Assembly (NCBI GenBank): GCA_020881915.1
Contig: JAJFPB010000004.1
Location: 3,348,001-3,412,000 of the forward strand
DNA length: 64,000 bases
Direction of reading: 5' to 3'
From: Paramyrothecium sp. XJ0827
Taxonomy: Eukaryota > Ascomycota > Sordariomycetes > Hypocreales > Stachybotryaceae
Positions 1 to 12,358 of the stretch are shown here, piece after piece (position 1 is the first letter of the stretch; the number at the start of each line of letters is the position of its first letter). The position numbers and the translations under genes are program-made. Below the pieces are notes generated by a model. The model worked only from the letters and a program-made list of their open reading frames with translations, ran no database searches and was not told the origin of the DNA.

Positions 1-5
1 ATCCA

Positions 6-920
6 CTACATAATATCCCAAGCATCTTCGGCTGCGTGGCAGAACTTGCTGCACGCCACACTGGCCGAGAGCGACCAGCTGCTGATGGCGATCTTCTCGT
101 CCACCAGCGAGTCTGCGAAATTATCCGCACCCTTGGCCATAGCACCAACGAAGACGCAGATACTCTCCTTGGGACCAACGCTCTCGACGTAGTCACGGAG
201 CCGCACAAGAGGTGCCTCAAAGCTCAGGGTCACCTTGCGACAGTTGGGCGGCAAGTGGTCAGTGATGGGATTCTGGATCACCCGCAGCAGCTTGTCGTTG
301 GAATTGGTGGAGCGGATTGACAGCCGGTGAAGTAGCTGAACCATCAGACCGGCGAATCGCTTGAAAGTTCGGGGAATTCGGACCGAGGGGGAAACTTCGA
401 TGAGAACGCCCTTGGCAGTATGTATGTAGATCTGGAGCTTTCCAGCCTTGTTGATGGGGGAGTCAAGGAGCGTCAAGAGGCACTAGACAAGAACATGTCA
501 GCATGTTGAATGCAGACTGTGGGTTATCCAGAGGTTGAACCTGGTGTGTAATATCGGGACGAGCATCACTGATGTCGCGGTTCATCTTACGGAGCACGCC
601 GATATGCTCATCGCTGTTGAGGAGAGAGTATTTGTCCTCGCGATGCATGCCCGTGCGGCTGGCACCACCATGGGAGGCTTTGTACGTCTCTAGGCTGGCG
701 TTGGACAAGACCACGATGAGTCGCTGCGAGTCTTTATCGGTCGCGGGGATCGGCGTCTTCTGTTCGGCTACGAGCTGCGGCAGCGCTGGCGGCGGCAGCG
801 ACTGGGTTCCTAGAGACGGAGAGTCAGCACAGAGTCAATACCGTAACTGACAATGCAGAGGCGGGCAGAATGCTTCTTACTGGGCCGCTTGACACCAGAT
901 CGGCGCTCCGGGGACGACAT
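6..920 (-). CDS. EMG1: 18S rRNA pseudouridine N1-methyltransferase Emg1/Nep1
   Basis: SPOUT-class methyltransferase that N1-methylates a pseudouridine of 18S rRNA and helps assemble the small ribosomal subunit in the nucleolus. Three exons are read on the minus strand: 920-881, 809-541 and 482-6, giving 261 residues, close to yeast Nep1 (252). The start is the ATG at 920 (MSSPERRSG). Family-specific blocks are clear: [19 protein letters not shown] across the second junction, then [29 protein letters not shown], and [18 protein letters not shown]. Both introns (880-810 and 540-483) have GT and AG ends, and the joined frame is open. The gene is complete, with its stop only five bases from the window edge. 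It lies head-to-head with the uS17m gene about 1.4 kb away. Recognition is by family sequence and I am confident. Confidence 0.95.
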
Positions 921-2305
921 GATCTAAATATTTGGTGAGGACAGCACGGCGAGCAGTGTAATGGCTGGCGAAATCGTCAAGAAAAAATCCGGCAAACAAT
1001 GAGAAGCGACTACTGTCACAGTCAATTCCGGGTTGTCGGCGCAGCGGGTTGGTTGTGTGAGGATGCCCACGCCTTTTTTTAAACAATGGAATGGTGGGAG
1101 AAGTTTGATGAGGGGCTACCACGAGTCGGATAGAAAACCCAAAAGATAGTGACCGTTATGTACCTTCCGAGTGGAGCCAAATCAGCGCCGTAAAACTGGC
1201 GCCGAAACCTTCCATGCGATCGAACCCTGCTGGACCCGACTGACAAGTCGCCCAAAGCATACCCTCATTGGACGATCGTTCAGGAACTACTTGTCCACTA
1301 AGCCAACTTTTGCAAGTGTGCCATTGCCAGATGTTCTCGCACCAAGGCCTTCTCCAGTTCAGACTTGTCAGCATGGGCCATTCTACGAATAGCAATTCCC
1401 TTTTTGCCTCTTTTTGTTTTTCATTCTTTCTCCTTCTGCGGGATACTGTAGATTCAAGCAGTATGGCCGACATCCCTCTGAAGTTGACTCAAATGTGTGC
1501 AAGCAATTTGTCGGATGTTTCTAATCACTGCCGGCGAACATCAAGGCCAACCTTCGGCAAAATTTCGCGCCGAAAGATCGAACCGTTATGCAGCCAAGGT
1601 AGGATGCGAGCCTCCCTACCCTCCCCTACTTCGTAAAACCCTCTTGACGTTCGTTTCGATGTGGCACGATGTCAGCCTGATTCGTCCCCTTAATGATGCA
1701 AGTTCTTTTGCAGGACCTCCCTCAACGCAAGCGTCCAATGACCCTCCCTGCACAGAATGATAATCATGAAATATTTTGAGTCAATCACATCGAGGTTCGT
1801 GCATGAACGGGAATTCATTACGTCGATGGAATGGCCCGCATACTGTAATTCTCCGGCTTTGTCACAAATAACCTCGCCCGAACTGGTTTGCCGGAAGAAG
1901 TCTATCCTTCATTCCGTATCGGCCATGAATCCAAACACGTTGTATTGTGTTAGAGCTAGCGGTGGACGGTATTACTGTAGCCTACCTTAGACAAGAATCA
2001 AGGGGTTTACTTGTGATGTACCGGTGCCAGCTATTGGTTCCAATCATTGGTCACCACCAATTTCGACTTGTATTAGGTAATCTGCTACCAACATTTATCA
2101 GGGAAGGCTAAGGTACTTAATTCACCATGATTGGCCAATACAGTCTCTGGATATGCGGGACTGGCTTTGCATCTAGACATTTTTCGAGATTGATCTCTTA
2201 ACACTTGTTCGAACAGCTGCGCCGTTGCGCAAACCCGACGAGCCATCACGAAGAAAATAGCAGCGAAAGGACGGAACGATATCGATACTACTTCAGGACG
2301 CCACA
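921..2305. other. Intergenic region between EMG1 and uS17m
   Basis: Divergent 1.4-kb spacer. Several short open frames on the plus strand (about 1270-1760) match nothing I recognise and lack splice or leader context, so I do not call them. The right end holds the uS17m promoter with a TATCGATA palindrome. I see no tRNA or C/D-box snoRNA in it. Confidence 0.6.
2280..2287. promoter_or_regulatory. TATCGATA palindrome, uS17m promoter
   Basis: The octamer TATCGATA lies 18 bp before the uS17m start codon, within GATATCGATA. The same ten bases occur before COQ9, and the octamer occurs between ERV1 and HEM4. A regulatory role is inference from position and sharing. Confidence 0.4.
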
Positions 2306-2871
2306 ATGGCCGCCCGATCACCTGCGGCTAGTGCTGCTCTCCGAGTAAAACATGAGATCCATGGTGTCGTGGTTTCAGCAGGTCTGATGCAGAAAACCGT
2401 CAAAGTCCGGATCGGCGGCCAGCAATGGAACAACATTGTGCATAAGGTGTGAAATTGTCGCCCTCAACCCCTACATGGCGTCGTTCTCGACCGCCCACTA
2501 GCCAACGGCGCTTGCTAACCTATTTGCATTGATGTTAGACCTTTGCCAACCCCAAGGAAGTTCTCGTTCACGATGCAAATTCGTCCCTACGCACAGGTGA
2601 TGTCGTCGCTATCGCCCCAGGGTGGCGTACATCCAAGGGCAAACGTCACTATGTCAAGCAAATCATTGCACCCTTCCGCGAACCGATCGAAAACAGACCA
2701 CCCGTCCTGCCCCTGAGCGAGCTCATAAATGTATATGAGACGAAGAGGGCTGCCAAAGCGGATCGCAAGGCGACGCGCCAGACGGAGACAGAGACAAGGA
2801 AACAAGGAGAGAAGAAGAAAAAATCGGAACGAATAGCATCTTCGACGGAAGCTAGAGACGAGGCGCAGTGA
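2306..2871 (+). CDS. MRPS17: Mitochondrial small-subunit ribosomal protein uS17m
   Basis: uS17-family protein of the mitochondrial ribosome small subunit, where it binds rRNA. Two exons, 2306-2446 and 2539-2871, give 157 residues. The intron at 2447-2538 has GTGTGA and TTAG ends. The N-terminal part has the S17 OB-fold signature (HGVVVSAGLMQKTVKVRI) and continues after the intron with NPKEVLVHDANSSLRTGDVV and a Lys/Glu-rich tail (about residues 115-157), which bacterial S17 lacks. ATG 2306 is chosen because it gives a short basic N-terminus suited to mitochondrial import and lies just downstream of the promoter palindrome. The tail is common in fungal mitochondrial ribosomal proteins (family knowledge). 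Confidence 0.9.
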
Positions 2872-3185
2872 GGATACGAAGAGAGCGTCGTCGAGTGCCA
2901 CGATATTTGATTGAGGCCACTATGTGCCGTGTATAGTGCTCGAGAGCCTGTATTATAATGCCGTGGCCTGGGTTATGGCCAACGCGGCAAGGCAGAGTCA
3001 AACTGTACGATATTCGATTTGGGGTGGTCTAGAGCCTGCCACGGACGGAGTGATTTGACATGACTAGGAACTTTCAATTCTATGTTAATGTTCCAATGGC
3101 TGTTGATTTTGTCCTCGGGCAATGTTTGCTTTCTCTTCTGCTACTTCTGAGTACCCTATCGGTGGCCAAGGTGCAATACACTCGC
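2872..3185. other. Convergent 3' spacer uS17m / AAA ATPase
   Basis: A 314-bp tail-to-tail spacer that must hold both 3' UTRs. No coding signal or notable repeat is visible. Confidence 0.6.
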
Positions 3186-5850
3186 TCAACCCCCTCTTTC
3201 GCCAAACTCCATTGCCCAGTCCTCGTATTGCTTGAGGCCGGACTTGCTGACGCTCGGTCGAATAGTCCCGAGGCTTGCTTGGAAATCTGCTAGTGATATT
3301 GGTCGAATATCATCCATTGTCATATGTAACAACGCATCCCCCAACGAACGCAACGGCCCCATAGCGGCGTCTTTGGCGAGTGCCGTGATGTCTGATCCCG
3401 AAAAACCTTCGCAAGGCGTCTATATGAGCGGAGTCCATATATGGCGATAAAGAATTGCTACTTACCTGCTGTCAGATCAACGAGTTGCGCTATATCGTTG
3501 CTTGAGAGACTGTGTGTCTGTTGTCCCAAAAGCGTTCTCAACTGGGTTTCCCGCGTCGTAGGTTCGGGGAGAGGAATGTACTGACGTCTCACAAATCGAC
3601 GACGTGCAGCTTCATCTATGGCCCAAGGCAGATTGGTTGCTGCTAGGACTAGAACTCGGTTCGCATCTCCTCTTTCTTTATCCCTCTCACTAACCTCCCG
3701 TCCTGCCGCAGCTCGCTGTAGATCGCTCCACTGTATCAAGAATTCTGTTTTAATTCTTCGGGTTGCCTCATGCTCGCCCGATCCTGACCGCTGGGACAAC
3801 AGCGAGTCGATTTCATCGACAAATATGATACTCGGAGCTAGGACACGGGCAAGCCCAAAAAGAGCTTTGACCAGCTTTTCCGATTCTCCAAGGTACTTGC
3901 TAGTTAAGCTGCTGGCTGAGATGGAGAAAAATGTTGATTTAGACTCCGTCGCTACTGCTCGAGCGAGCATGGTCTTTCCGGTTCCCGGGGGTCCGAAAAG
4001 TAGCATACCCCGAGCCGGCTCTCTTAAGCCCATAAACAAATCAGGGCGCAAGAAAGGGTATACTACTGTCTCTCGCAATGCATTTTTTGCAATTTCTAAG
4101 CCGGCTATGTCCCCCCAGTGAACTTCATCACCTTGGACAACAATGTCGTTGAGGATTTGCTTGGCCGCACCCTCATCAATGCCAGGAGGGAGATTCTTCA
4201 GAATGGCTGTCTTCTTCCTTTTCCAAGCTTGATGGTCGGAACTTCCCACTTCCGCCTTCTCTTCAGATGACTGGCTGGAGTCATCTTCGTGGCTTGGACC
4301 TCTTTTGTGTCTTCTAGGCTTTGAGCTGTTTGCTTGCTCTACAAGATTAGCCTCGGATAGGCTTGACACCGAGGCCACCCTAGCTTTGTTTCGGCGTCGT
4401 TGGCGCGGTGGACTTGGCAGGTCTTGATCTGCTACATGTGTTTCTGGACTGTGCAGCTGCCGCCGAGCAGAAGCACGTTTGACGACGGGACCATCAGATG
4501 CATTGCGTTTCTCAAATGCGTCGGCGGAATCATCTCGTTGTCCTGTATCCTGGCACTTGTCGCTTCGAGGAAGCTTGAGATGTGACCCCGCCGGTAAGTT
4601 TGGAGGGGTCGCTACCCCACGATCATGTTTTGGTGGGGCCTGATCTGGGAGTGTCGTTTCCGTTTGCAATGAGGACCTGATGAGAGCACTGGACGCTGCG
4701 CTAACTGACAGTATGGAAGGCCTGACATAAGAGTACTCATCTGAATGCCTTCCCGCGTAGGAAGACTGCGCGTTTGGGAGACTATCGCCATCCCTTGGTG
4801 GCACTAGTCTCCGTGAATGACTGTCCCACTGTAGGGAAGTCAAGCCTGTTTGTCGAGTAGGCTCCTTATGGTTGCGCGTGCTATGCAATGATGCTGGGGA
4901 GTTATCGTGAGTTTGTGACACTGGCGATGGTTTTTCGCGTGAACCGAGGGCACCCCAAGCTAGAGTGGCGGCTTTACTCGAACCTTCTGCAGTCTGTACG
5001 GGTGACTTTCTACTTGATCTCGAAGGTTTTGAGCCTTTGCGGAGAGTTGTTCTCATGGTATATTTCTCAGGGCTTCGAGAGCGGGCCGATCTTTCTGGTC
5101 GCGGGGGAAGGCTGGGCGTGTGTAACGATGCTTCCGGACTCAATGCCTCTAAATTAGCACGGGATCCGCCTGAACTAACTACAGCCATCTCAGATGAAGC
5201 CCTATTCGGTAACGAAGGTCGATGGGGTAGTGAGGGACGTGAGAGCTGTGCGTAAGACACAGCCGGAATGGTGCCTTGACCGATAGAACCTTTCGATTTC
5301 GTGTCAGCCGACCCATCGGTGTCGAGCACGTTGCGAGCTTCGAGTTGGGGCAATGACCGTGGCGATTCTTGTCGAGATATGCGAAGAGCCTCCAAGAGGT
5401 CAATTCTCTCCTTGCACTGTAGCTCCAACTCCTTGACTGCATCGAACAGTGCTCTCTCTGTATCTGTTTGGCTGGTCTGTCCTGAATAACCTGACGTCGC
5501 ACGATGCTCATATATTAGATGTAGAGCATTCCTCCAATGTCGCAGAGCCTCGGACTCATCGCCCTACACGGATAAAATCATGGTTAGCTACAATGATGCT
5601 ACAACCAAGCAACTCGCCGTCGAAGGGCTTACTTGGCTCTCATAGTAGACTGCAGTGGAGCAGCTGAGGTAGCTGTCATCATAAGTTTTCTGCAGTGCTG
5701 TCAAGGTCCTGTTGCGCAACATTGCACCAGAGGTCGGATGTTGGCAAGCATCGAGGACTCCGATATACGAGCAAAAGACTGCCGCGTTGTGATTGTCGGA
5801 GGGAGAGACAACTCGATTCAAAGATCAACAGTACCAGCAGCCTCTGCCAT
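3186..5850 (-). CDS. MIT-type AAA ATPase, spastin/katanin/YTA6-SAP1 class
   Basis: Meiotic-clade AAA ATPase related to yeast Yta6/Sap1 and to spastin and fidgetin. Proposed exons are 5850-5835, 5778-5633, 5563-3466 and 3406-3186, giving 826 residues. The N-terminus reads as a helical MIT-like region ([14 protein letters not shown], then [20 protein letters not shown] across an exon boundary). It is followed by about 350 residues of Ser/Pro/Arg-rich linker with short repeated RPSLP motifs. The ATPase domain starts near residue 530, with Walker A GPPGTGKT at 578-585, Walker B FVDEID near 636-640, and the clade's C-terminal helix ([18 protein letters not shown], then an Asp-rich DDIRPI). The last intron, 3465-3407, restores the domain end. 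The first 16-nt exon and start are inferred from splice signals and frame only. Substrate is unknown: microtubule severing or ESCRT-like remodelling are both possible for the clade. Confidence 0.82.
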
Positions 5851-6389
5851 GGGTATTCAATGCACTGTTCGCGGGCGGGTTCGAGACGGATCGATGTGTC
5901 GTAGCCAAGGTTCGTAGTGCGTCTGTTACGGGGAAGTAGAGAGAATGAGCCGGCCGCACGCGATTGTACCTCACAAGACGTATGTCGACTGGTCTGACAA
6001 GCATACCTTAGCAGAACGCTAGGCGACAAGTGCCCTCAATATTGAAGTGGGAGTGGTGGGTGACGTAACGAACGTGGCTGAAAGTGGCTTACAGCAGCCA
6101 CGGCGCGGGGCAAATCACAAGTCGTTTTGGATAATGGCTGTTTTGGTAAACTTCACATGTAATGCAACCAAGTGACTATATTGGTTGGCTATTGCTAGTC
6201 TCTACCATGAAAACACAAGAATCGATTGATATGGCAAGAAGCATAGAGGTCAAATGTCTGTGGCAGTCGTTATTACATCAATACTCTGGGTTCGCCTATA
6301 AAAACTGGGCTGGACGTAGCGCTGGAATGACTGCGTTTTCTGTCGGAGAGACAGACCGATGTGTAGGTCAATAAGCCTTTCTAAGCAGC
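5851..6389. other. Intergenic, AAA ATPase promoter and COG6 3' end
   Basis: A 539-bp spacer between two minus-strand genes. It should contain the AAA ATPase promoter and leader and the COG6 3' UTR. I see nothing further in it. Confidence 0.6.
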
Positions 6390-8518
6390 TCAAGACAGGA
6401 GAACGCGGATTTCAGCCGTAGTTCTAGGAAACAGTGCTCTTAGCTCCCCCACCTCATCGCTGGTCCCTACTTGGCCGTCCATCCTCATGACGAGCTCTTC
6501 CAACCGCTCGAAATCCTCACAGAACATTTCAGCAGCTTCCTCGGTGACTTTTCGAGCAAGCTTCGAGTCGTGCAGGTTTCTAAGATTGTCCATGGCGTCC
6601 ATCAATGCCGAGGGCAAAAAGTCATCTAGACATTGACTTGCGTGGCTTAGAGCAGTCTTTTCCAGTTTCTGCCCTGTTCCTGCTGCTGGGAATGCTGTTA
6701 TGAGAGGCCTCAGGCCGGAGGCGTCGAGGAAGAACTCATGTTGTGTATTTGTCAGCTTCTCGGCCTCTTTGTCAACGCTTTCCTGAAGCTGCTTTGCCCG
6801 ACTTGCGGTGAAATCGAATCGTTCAAGGCTAGTCGCAGCCGCAAGCCTACAGTTTATAAGGAATATCGAATTACTCGGAGGTCGCATCGATGTCGCCATA
6901 TTTTCGCACCCCGACATGAAGGGCTCAAAAGCCTCAGAAAGAATGCTTTCGAATTCGCGTTCGCGGACATCGGAAGCCGAGAGCGATGAATCGTAAGTTC
7001 TCGCAATGGCACTCAATTGCTTCAGACATTCTTGAAGAAAGCTAGGTAAGCCAAGATCAGAAGGTGTCTGTTGGAATTCTCCTTGAACCAGAGCTATGCG
7101 ATCCCTGACAAGAGCTCGGAATTGTCGTAGTCCTTCCATTTCAAGACTTCGGATACACTCCACAAGGTTGGATTTTTCTCCTAACAGCTTTTGAAACGTG
7201 ACCCGATAGAAGTTAACGAGGTTCGAGAGGTTGTAAGCTGGTATAATCTCCTCGTTTGATTGAATGACTTGCTCAACTCTTTGTCGAAGGACTCTAGCGG
7301 CACCAGAAACGTCTCGATCAACGAGGTCGTGAAGCGCGTTCAGTGCATTGAAATCGGCTTGGTGCTCCTCTTCGTCAGCCAAGAGGCGCCAGACCTCGGC
7401 ATCGCGACCAGACTTCAAGCCCTTGGCTAGTTCCTCTCCCTCTGCGACAAATAGGACTTCCAAAGCTTCACGTTCGCTGACTGTCGCAGAGTGAATCCAG
7501 GCCAGCATGTCGCCGACGTATCTGAGAGGATCATGTGCGGTCATGTCGATGGGCTTTATCGAAGGGTCGTCTGAACCTCCTGACGAATTACCAGTAAGTG
7601 CCGCGTAGAAGGAATCGGTAAGTACCCTTTCGCGAGCATCAGCGAAGAAATCTAAGCAATTCTGGAAAAGCGATGGCCGCTCGGCCAAGACTCTCAATGC
7701 ATGCCGAACTGAGGGGTTGAGCTGCGGATTCTCGAGATTGAGCGTTTTGAATTCTCGTTGAACCCATTTGTAGAGCTTCTGGAAACCTTGGTTTATGTTT
7801 TTTGATGCTTGCTCCATGAGCTCAGATCCCAATGTTTGGTTCTCAAAGCCCAACAGTACCTCACAATCTTTGCTGATCTTTTTTGCTTTTGAGAGTGCGG
7901 CAAAAAATTTATCATCGACAGGCTCAGCGCTCAATGTCAAGGCTGCCAGCTCATCATCCGACATGATGAAATGGTCCCTCACGGCATGGAGAAGCTCCTG
8001 CTTCGTCTCGACCTGCCCTCGCTGCTCAAGGAGAGATGACGCTTCGTACAAGGCCGGGGATGTCTGCCCATGTGCAGCCATGAGTTGATCCTTCATTTCT
8101 TGGTATCCAGAGTTTAGTTTGGCTAAAGTAGACCCAATGCGCCTCAATTGCTATATGTGTGGTAAGTAATATGCTTTTAATACGCGACGGAGATCACTGT
8201 GTTACTGACCTCGGCAACCAGGCCAAATTCGGTAATGATTTCGCCATTGCTGTCAATGACTTCTTTTTGAAGCTCGAGCCGGATCTGGCGCCTTGTTTTG
8301 GCGTCGTTCACAATGTTCCTCCCGTCGAGTAAGGCAAGCGCATTCCGAAACTCAGTGTCGGAGTATGAAGTTGACAAGACAGTTGTAACCTTGGCGGCTA
8401 GCGGATTTGTATTCTTCGCAATGTACGAAATCCCTGGGCTCGGTGGAGGAAGTTGTCCCACACTGAGGCCATCCCGTGAAGGAAGATCATGTAAAGAGAG
8501 CGGCGAGCTGGGAGACAT
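6390..8518 (-). CDS. COG6: Conserved oligomeric Golgi complex subunit 6
   Basis: Lobe-B subunit of the COG tethering complex, which captures retrograde vesicles at the Golgi. Exons 8518-8210 and 8150-6390 give 689 residues; the 58-nt intron (8209-8151) has GTCAGT and TATAG ends. ATG 8518 ([13 protein letters not shown]) is the first methionine of the frame. The N-terminal region shows the Cog6 signature: [17 protein letters not shown], followed by ALALLDGR and [13 protein letters not shown] coiled-coil stretch ([14 protein letters not shown]) follows, then the long helical body with [16 protein letters not shown] and EALEVLF, characteristic of fungal Cog6. No domain is missing. It is head-to-head with ATG9, about 1 kb away. 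Cog subunits are needed for Atg9 vesicle traffic in yeast, so a shared promoter would be functionally sensible, but that is inference. Confidence 0.95.
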
Positions 8519-9534
8519 TGCAACCCGCAACGGTCTCTAGACCAAAAATGTCTGACCGAATTGAGGCACAGTTTCTGGTCCTCCAATTTCACCACTCCAA
8601 TTTCACCCTGGCACCTGATATGCGGACACGGGTGCCCAGGGCTGTGCGAGAGCTGTGTTGACGACACCGAGCTGTTGTGACCACCTAAGATATCTCGGGG
8701 CAGCCCTGAATCCTGTCTCTACCTTCAAGACCAAATGTGGATAGGGGAGCATTGTGGTTGGCGGGACATGCGGTGGGCAGGGTGCCGAAGGTAAGGTACC
8801 TCAGATACGTTTAGTGACATTAGGTAACGCTAGCTTTCGAGGAGATCCCCATCGACCATAGGCGGCAGGCGGTGGCGTGCCTTGCAGCTCAAAAGCCGGC
8901 AGAACTGTGCGTCACCGCCTCACGGAAGGTTATCAGCTGCCTGCTGTCGCTCACCAAGGTACCTTGCCTACAGCGCCACAAGTAAGGTAAGGTATGTCAC
9001 TGGGAAGGTAAAGCACGGTATGTGCCATCTCCCGCACAACCTCACCTTCCAACTCCTTTCCCTTCCATCATCGGGGTCTCGCCTCCATCATGCGAGTTTA
9101 ATGTCAACTTCCCATGACTTTGGAAATTTATTGCTTATGGTGCTAGGTGATAGACAACTGGTAAGCAGCCCGACTTTCTTTGGCATTTCGTCATTCGGCC
9201 CCACGTACCTGGTCGGCACATGGCCTCAAGTCACGCTCTCGACGTCCACGTGCTGACGGTACGCCTCGTACACTTAACTGAGAACTCGAACATTGCAACA
9301 ACCTATGATACCCTTTCCAACTCTTCTTCGATCACCTCCAAACTTTCAACACCAAAGACCCTCAGTAGCGTCGTCAGCTGTACTAACACCTTGCAAGCTA
9401 CTGTAGAGCTCGCCCGACCGATCAGCGAGCACTCTTTATGCTATACAGATTCCAAGATTAACCGATCACTACACGGACAGCGATGCGTTGAATCGATGAC
9501 AACCAGAAACGATTAGTTCTGAGTTTCTTTGAAC
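8519..9534. promoter_or_regulatory. Divergent COG6/ATG9 promoter region
   Basis: A 1-kb head-to-head spacer. It holds two islands of the window's GGTAA/TACCT motif (about 8789-8805 and 8957-8998) and a pyrimidine-rich stretch at about 9300-9400 that is probably the ATG9 leader. No conserved protein is encoded. Confidence 0.5.
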
Positions 9535-12358
9535 ATGCCACCTCACGTGTTTGGCAGTCTAGCGTCCCCTCGAGGAACGAGGTCGTTCTATGAGGATCTT
9601 CGAAACAGGGATGAGGAAAGAGATGTGGAGGAGGAAGCGGGCTTGAATGTGGACGAAGAGAACTTTCGACACACTTTCCACGATCTCGATGCTGAAGGCC
9701 TTACGACCGCTGACAGTCGCATGACCGTCGACAGTGCTCCGTATGTTGCAAAAGCCCGTCCAGCGCACCCTTCCAGACCACGAACATCCCGAAAACCGTC
9801 GACGAGATGGGAGGTTCAGGAAGATGAGCTTGACAACGACGTTCCTGCGTCGCTGTTAGTAGAGCACAATACTGGAAACCCACAAGGCTCTGCGCCAGCT
9901 GCTATGCTGTCGCAGCAAGCCCACACATCTCCGCAGTCTCCTGCAGGGCCCTCTGGAGCACGATCGCGAGCCCAGTGGGAAACCGCAACTAATCAACAGA
10001 GGCTCTATAATACCCAACTTTTCGAGCAGGCGTCGGGGCGGCCTAGATCTCTCATGTCTGGCGCTCGATCTGGCAGCCCTCGAGAAACGGCTATGTGGAG
10101 GTGGGTAAACACTGCAAACCTAGACAGCTTTATGCGTGATGTATACGACTATTTTGAAGGAGGAGGAATCTGGTGTATACTCTGCGCGAACGCGCTCTGG
10201 CTCCTGTTAGTCTCCCCATGCCTTCGGCCTCCTTATTTCTCGCTGACCCGTAGGCAGGGAAACTCTGTTTGTCGCCATCTTCTTGACGTTCCTATGTCAA
10301 TGCGTTGATTACGGCAAGATTCCAGAGAGCAAGTCACTGAGCCAGGTTGTTGTGAGCCAGTGTACGAGACGCATGTCATCACTTTGGAGCTTCGGCATTT
10401 GGCTTTACTCTTTCTTCTTTATTTGGAAGTCAGTCCAGTACTTCTTCGAGATTCGGCGCTTGATACACATTCGAAACTTCTTCATTCATCTTCTTGAGAT
10501 ACCCGAGCAAGATATGCAGACGGTATCGTGGCAAGACATTGTCGCACGAATAATGGCTCTTCGAGACCAGAACCCCAGAACAGCAACAAACCTCGCACCA
10601 GACCTTCGACGATTCATTGGCACACAGTCTAAGGAAAGATTGGATGCACACGACATAGCCAACCGATTAATGCGCAAGGACAACTACCTTATTGCCATGA
10701 TCAATAAGGACATATTGGACTTGTCACTACCATTTCCCTTTCTCCGTGATCGGCAGCTGTTCTCAAAGACAATGGAGTGGTATTTACACTATGGTATCCT
10801 TGACATGGCCTTCAATGAATTAGGCCAAGTCCAGCAAGATTTCCTGCGAGCGGATCGGCGCGGGTTACTCAGTCAAAAGCTGAAGCAGCGCCTATACTTT
10901 GCTGGTATTCTTAACTTGCTGTTCGCCCCAGTTGTACTTACTTATGTGGTCATTGTCTACTTCTTGACCTACTACAACGTAAGTTTCGCAGCCCGATAGC
11001 GTGTTAGGCTGAGCTCACAATAGCACTAGGAATATCAGAAGGACCCAAAACAAGCCGCAGCCCGCAAGTACACAGCGTTGGCAGAGTGGAAATTTCGCGA
11101 GTTCAACGAGCTGCCGCACATTTTCTATGAACGGCTCCATATGTCCTACCCATTTGCGACACGATATGTCGATCAATTTCCCAAGCGGATGACGGAGGAC
11201 ATTGCTCGAAGTATCGCTTTCATGTCCGGTGCCATCACCGCCGTCCTGGCTGTTGGCGCGATCCTGGACTCTGAATTAGTCGTCAGCTTCGAAATCACCA
11301 AGGATCGAACGGTCCTGTTCTACCTCGGAATCTTCGGTGCTATCTGGGCCATGACACGGGGAATGGTGTCGGAAGAGACGGCTGTTTTCAATCCTGAATA
11401 TGCGTTGCGCAACGTGATTGAGTATACGCATTACTGTCCTGACCACTGGGAGGGCAGGCTTCATAGTTTTGAAGTGAAGCAAGAGTTCTCAGAGCTTTAC
11501 AAAATGAAAGTGGTCATCTTCTTGGAGGAAATAATGGGCATTATCACCACTCCCTTACTCCTTCTCTTCTCCCTGCCGAAGTGCAGCGATCAGATCGTGG
11601 ATTTCTTCAGGGAGTTTACCATTCACGTGGACGGTTTAGGTTACGTATGCTCCTTTGCCGTGTTTGACTTCAAGAAGGGAGTCGGCAATACCGGGCAACA
11701 GCAGGGGACAGCCAACGACGTTCGTGAAGACTATTACTCGACCAAACATGGAAAGATGGCAGCATCATATTATGGATTCATAGACAACTATGTTATCAAC
11801 CCCAAAACAGGGATACCAGGACACATGCCTCCTTCAGCGCGGCAGCAATTCTATCCACCACCAGCGTTTCCAGGGCTGAGTTCGCCGACTCTAGGAGCAG
11901 ACATGCACGCTTCGTGGACGGGACGAGGTGATGTAGGGCGGGCTCGCAGCCGAGTCCCAGGTACGATGGCTCCGAGAACACCCCATGTAGGTCCGACGCT
12001 AGCGCAGCCATCGCCGATGGCATCCTTACTACTTGACCCGCATCATCATCCCGCCACCGGAGGGATACTCGCCAAAAGTCTGCATAGGTCCAGGCATCCA
12101 CGAACAGGCTATCGTGGAGAAGGCCAGATCATCGAGGAGTCTTTCGGAGACCATACGGCCACTCGAAGGGCTGGTGAAGATGAAATTTACGAAGATGCCG
12201 GGGGTCTGGGGGAGTCGATGTGGGAAACCTCACCAGGTAAAGGTCTCAGTCGCGAGAATAGTGCCGCCACCAGCAAGGAGCCGGAGACGGGAGTTCTAGG
12301 CCTTATTTATCAACTTCAACAGGCGCAGCCTAGTCGCCGGGGTGCGGGCATGTTATAG
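9535..12358 (+). CDS. ATG9: Autophagy-related protein 9, lipid scramblase
   Basis: The multispanning membrane protein of Golgi-derived autophagy vesicles; it scrambles lipids and seeds the phagophore with Atg2. Exons 9535-10205, 10258-10978 and 11030-12358 give 906 residues. After an acidic, disordered first 200 residues comes MWRWVNTANLDSFMRDVYDY, then the first membrane helix across the first junction (ALWLL, then ETLFVAIFLTFLCQCVDY). The Atg9 core follows: FVHLLEIPEQD-type block (here FIHLLEIPEQDMQTVSWQD), RLMRKDNYLIAMINKD, FNELPHIFYERLHMSYPFA, and SFEITKDRTVLFYLG. A reentrant and C-terminal helical part contains VVIFLEEIMGIITTPLLLLF. The last 250 residues are low-complexity. The start is the first ATG after an in-frame stop-free leader (MPPHVFGS). 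Both introns carry GTTAGT/GTAAGT donors. The gene looks intact. Confidence 0.97.
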
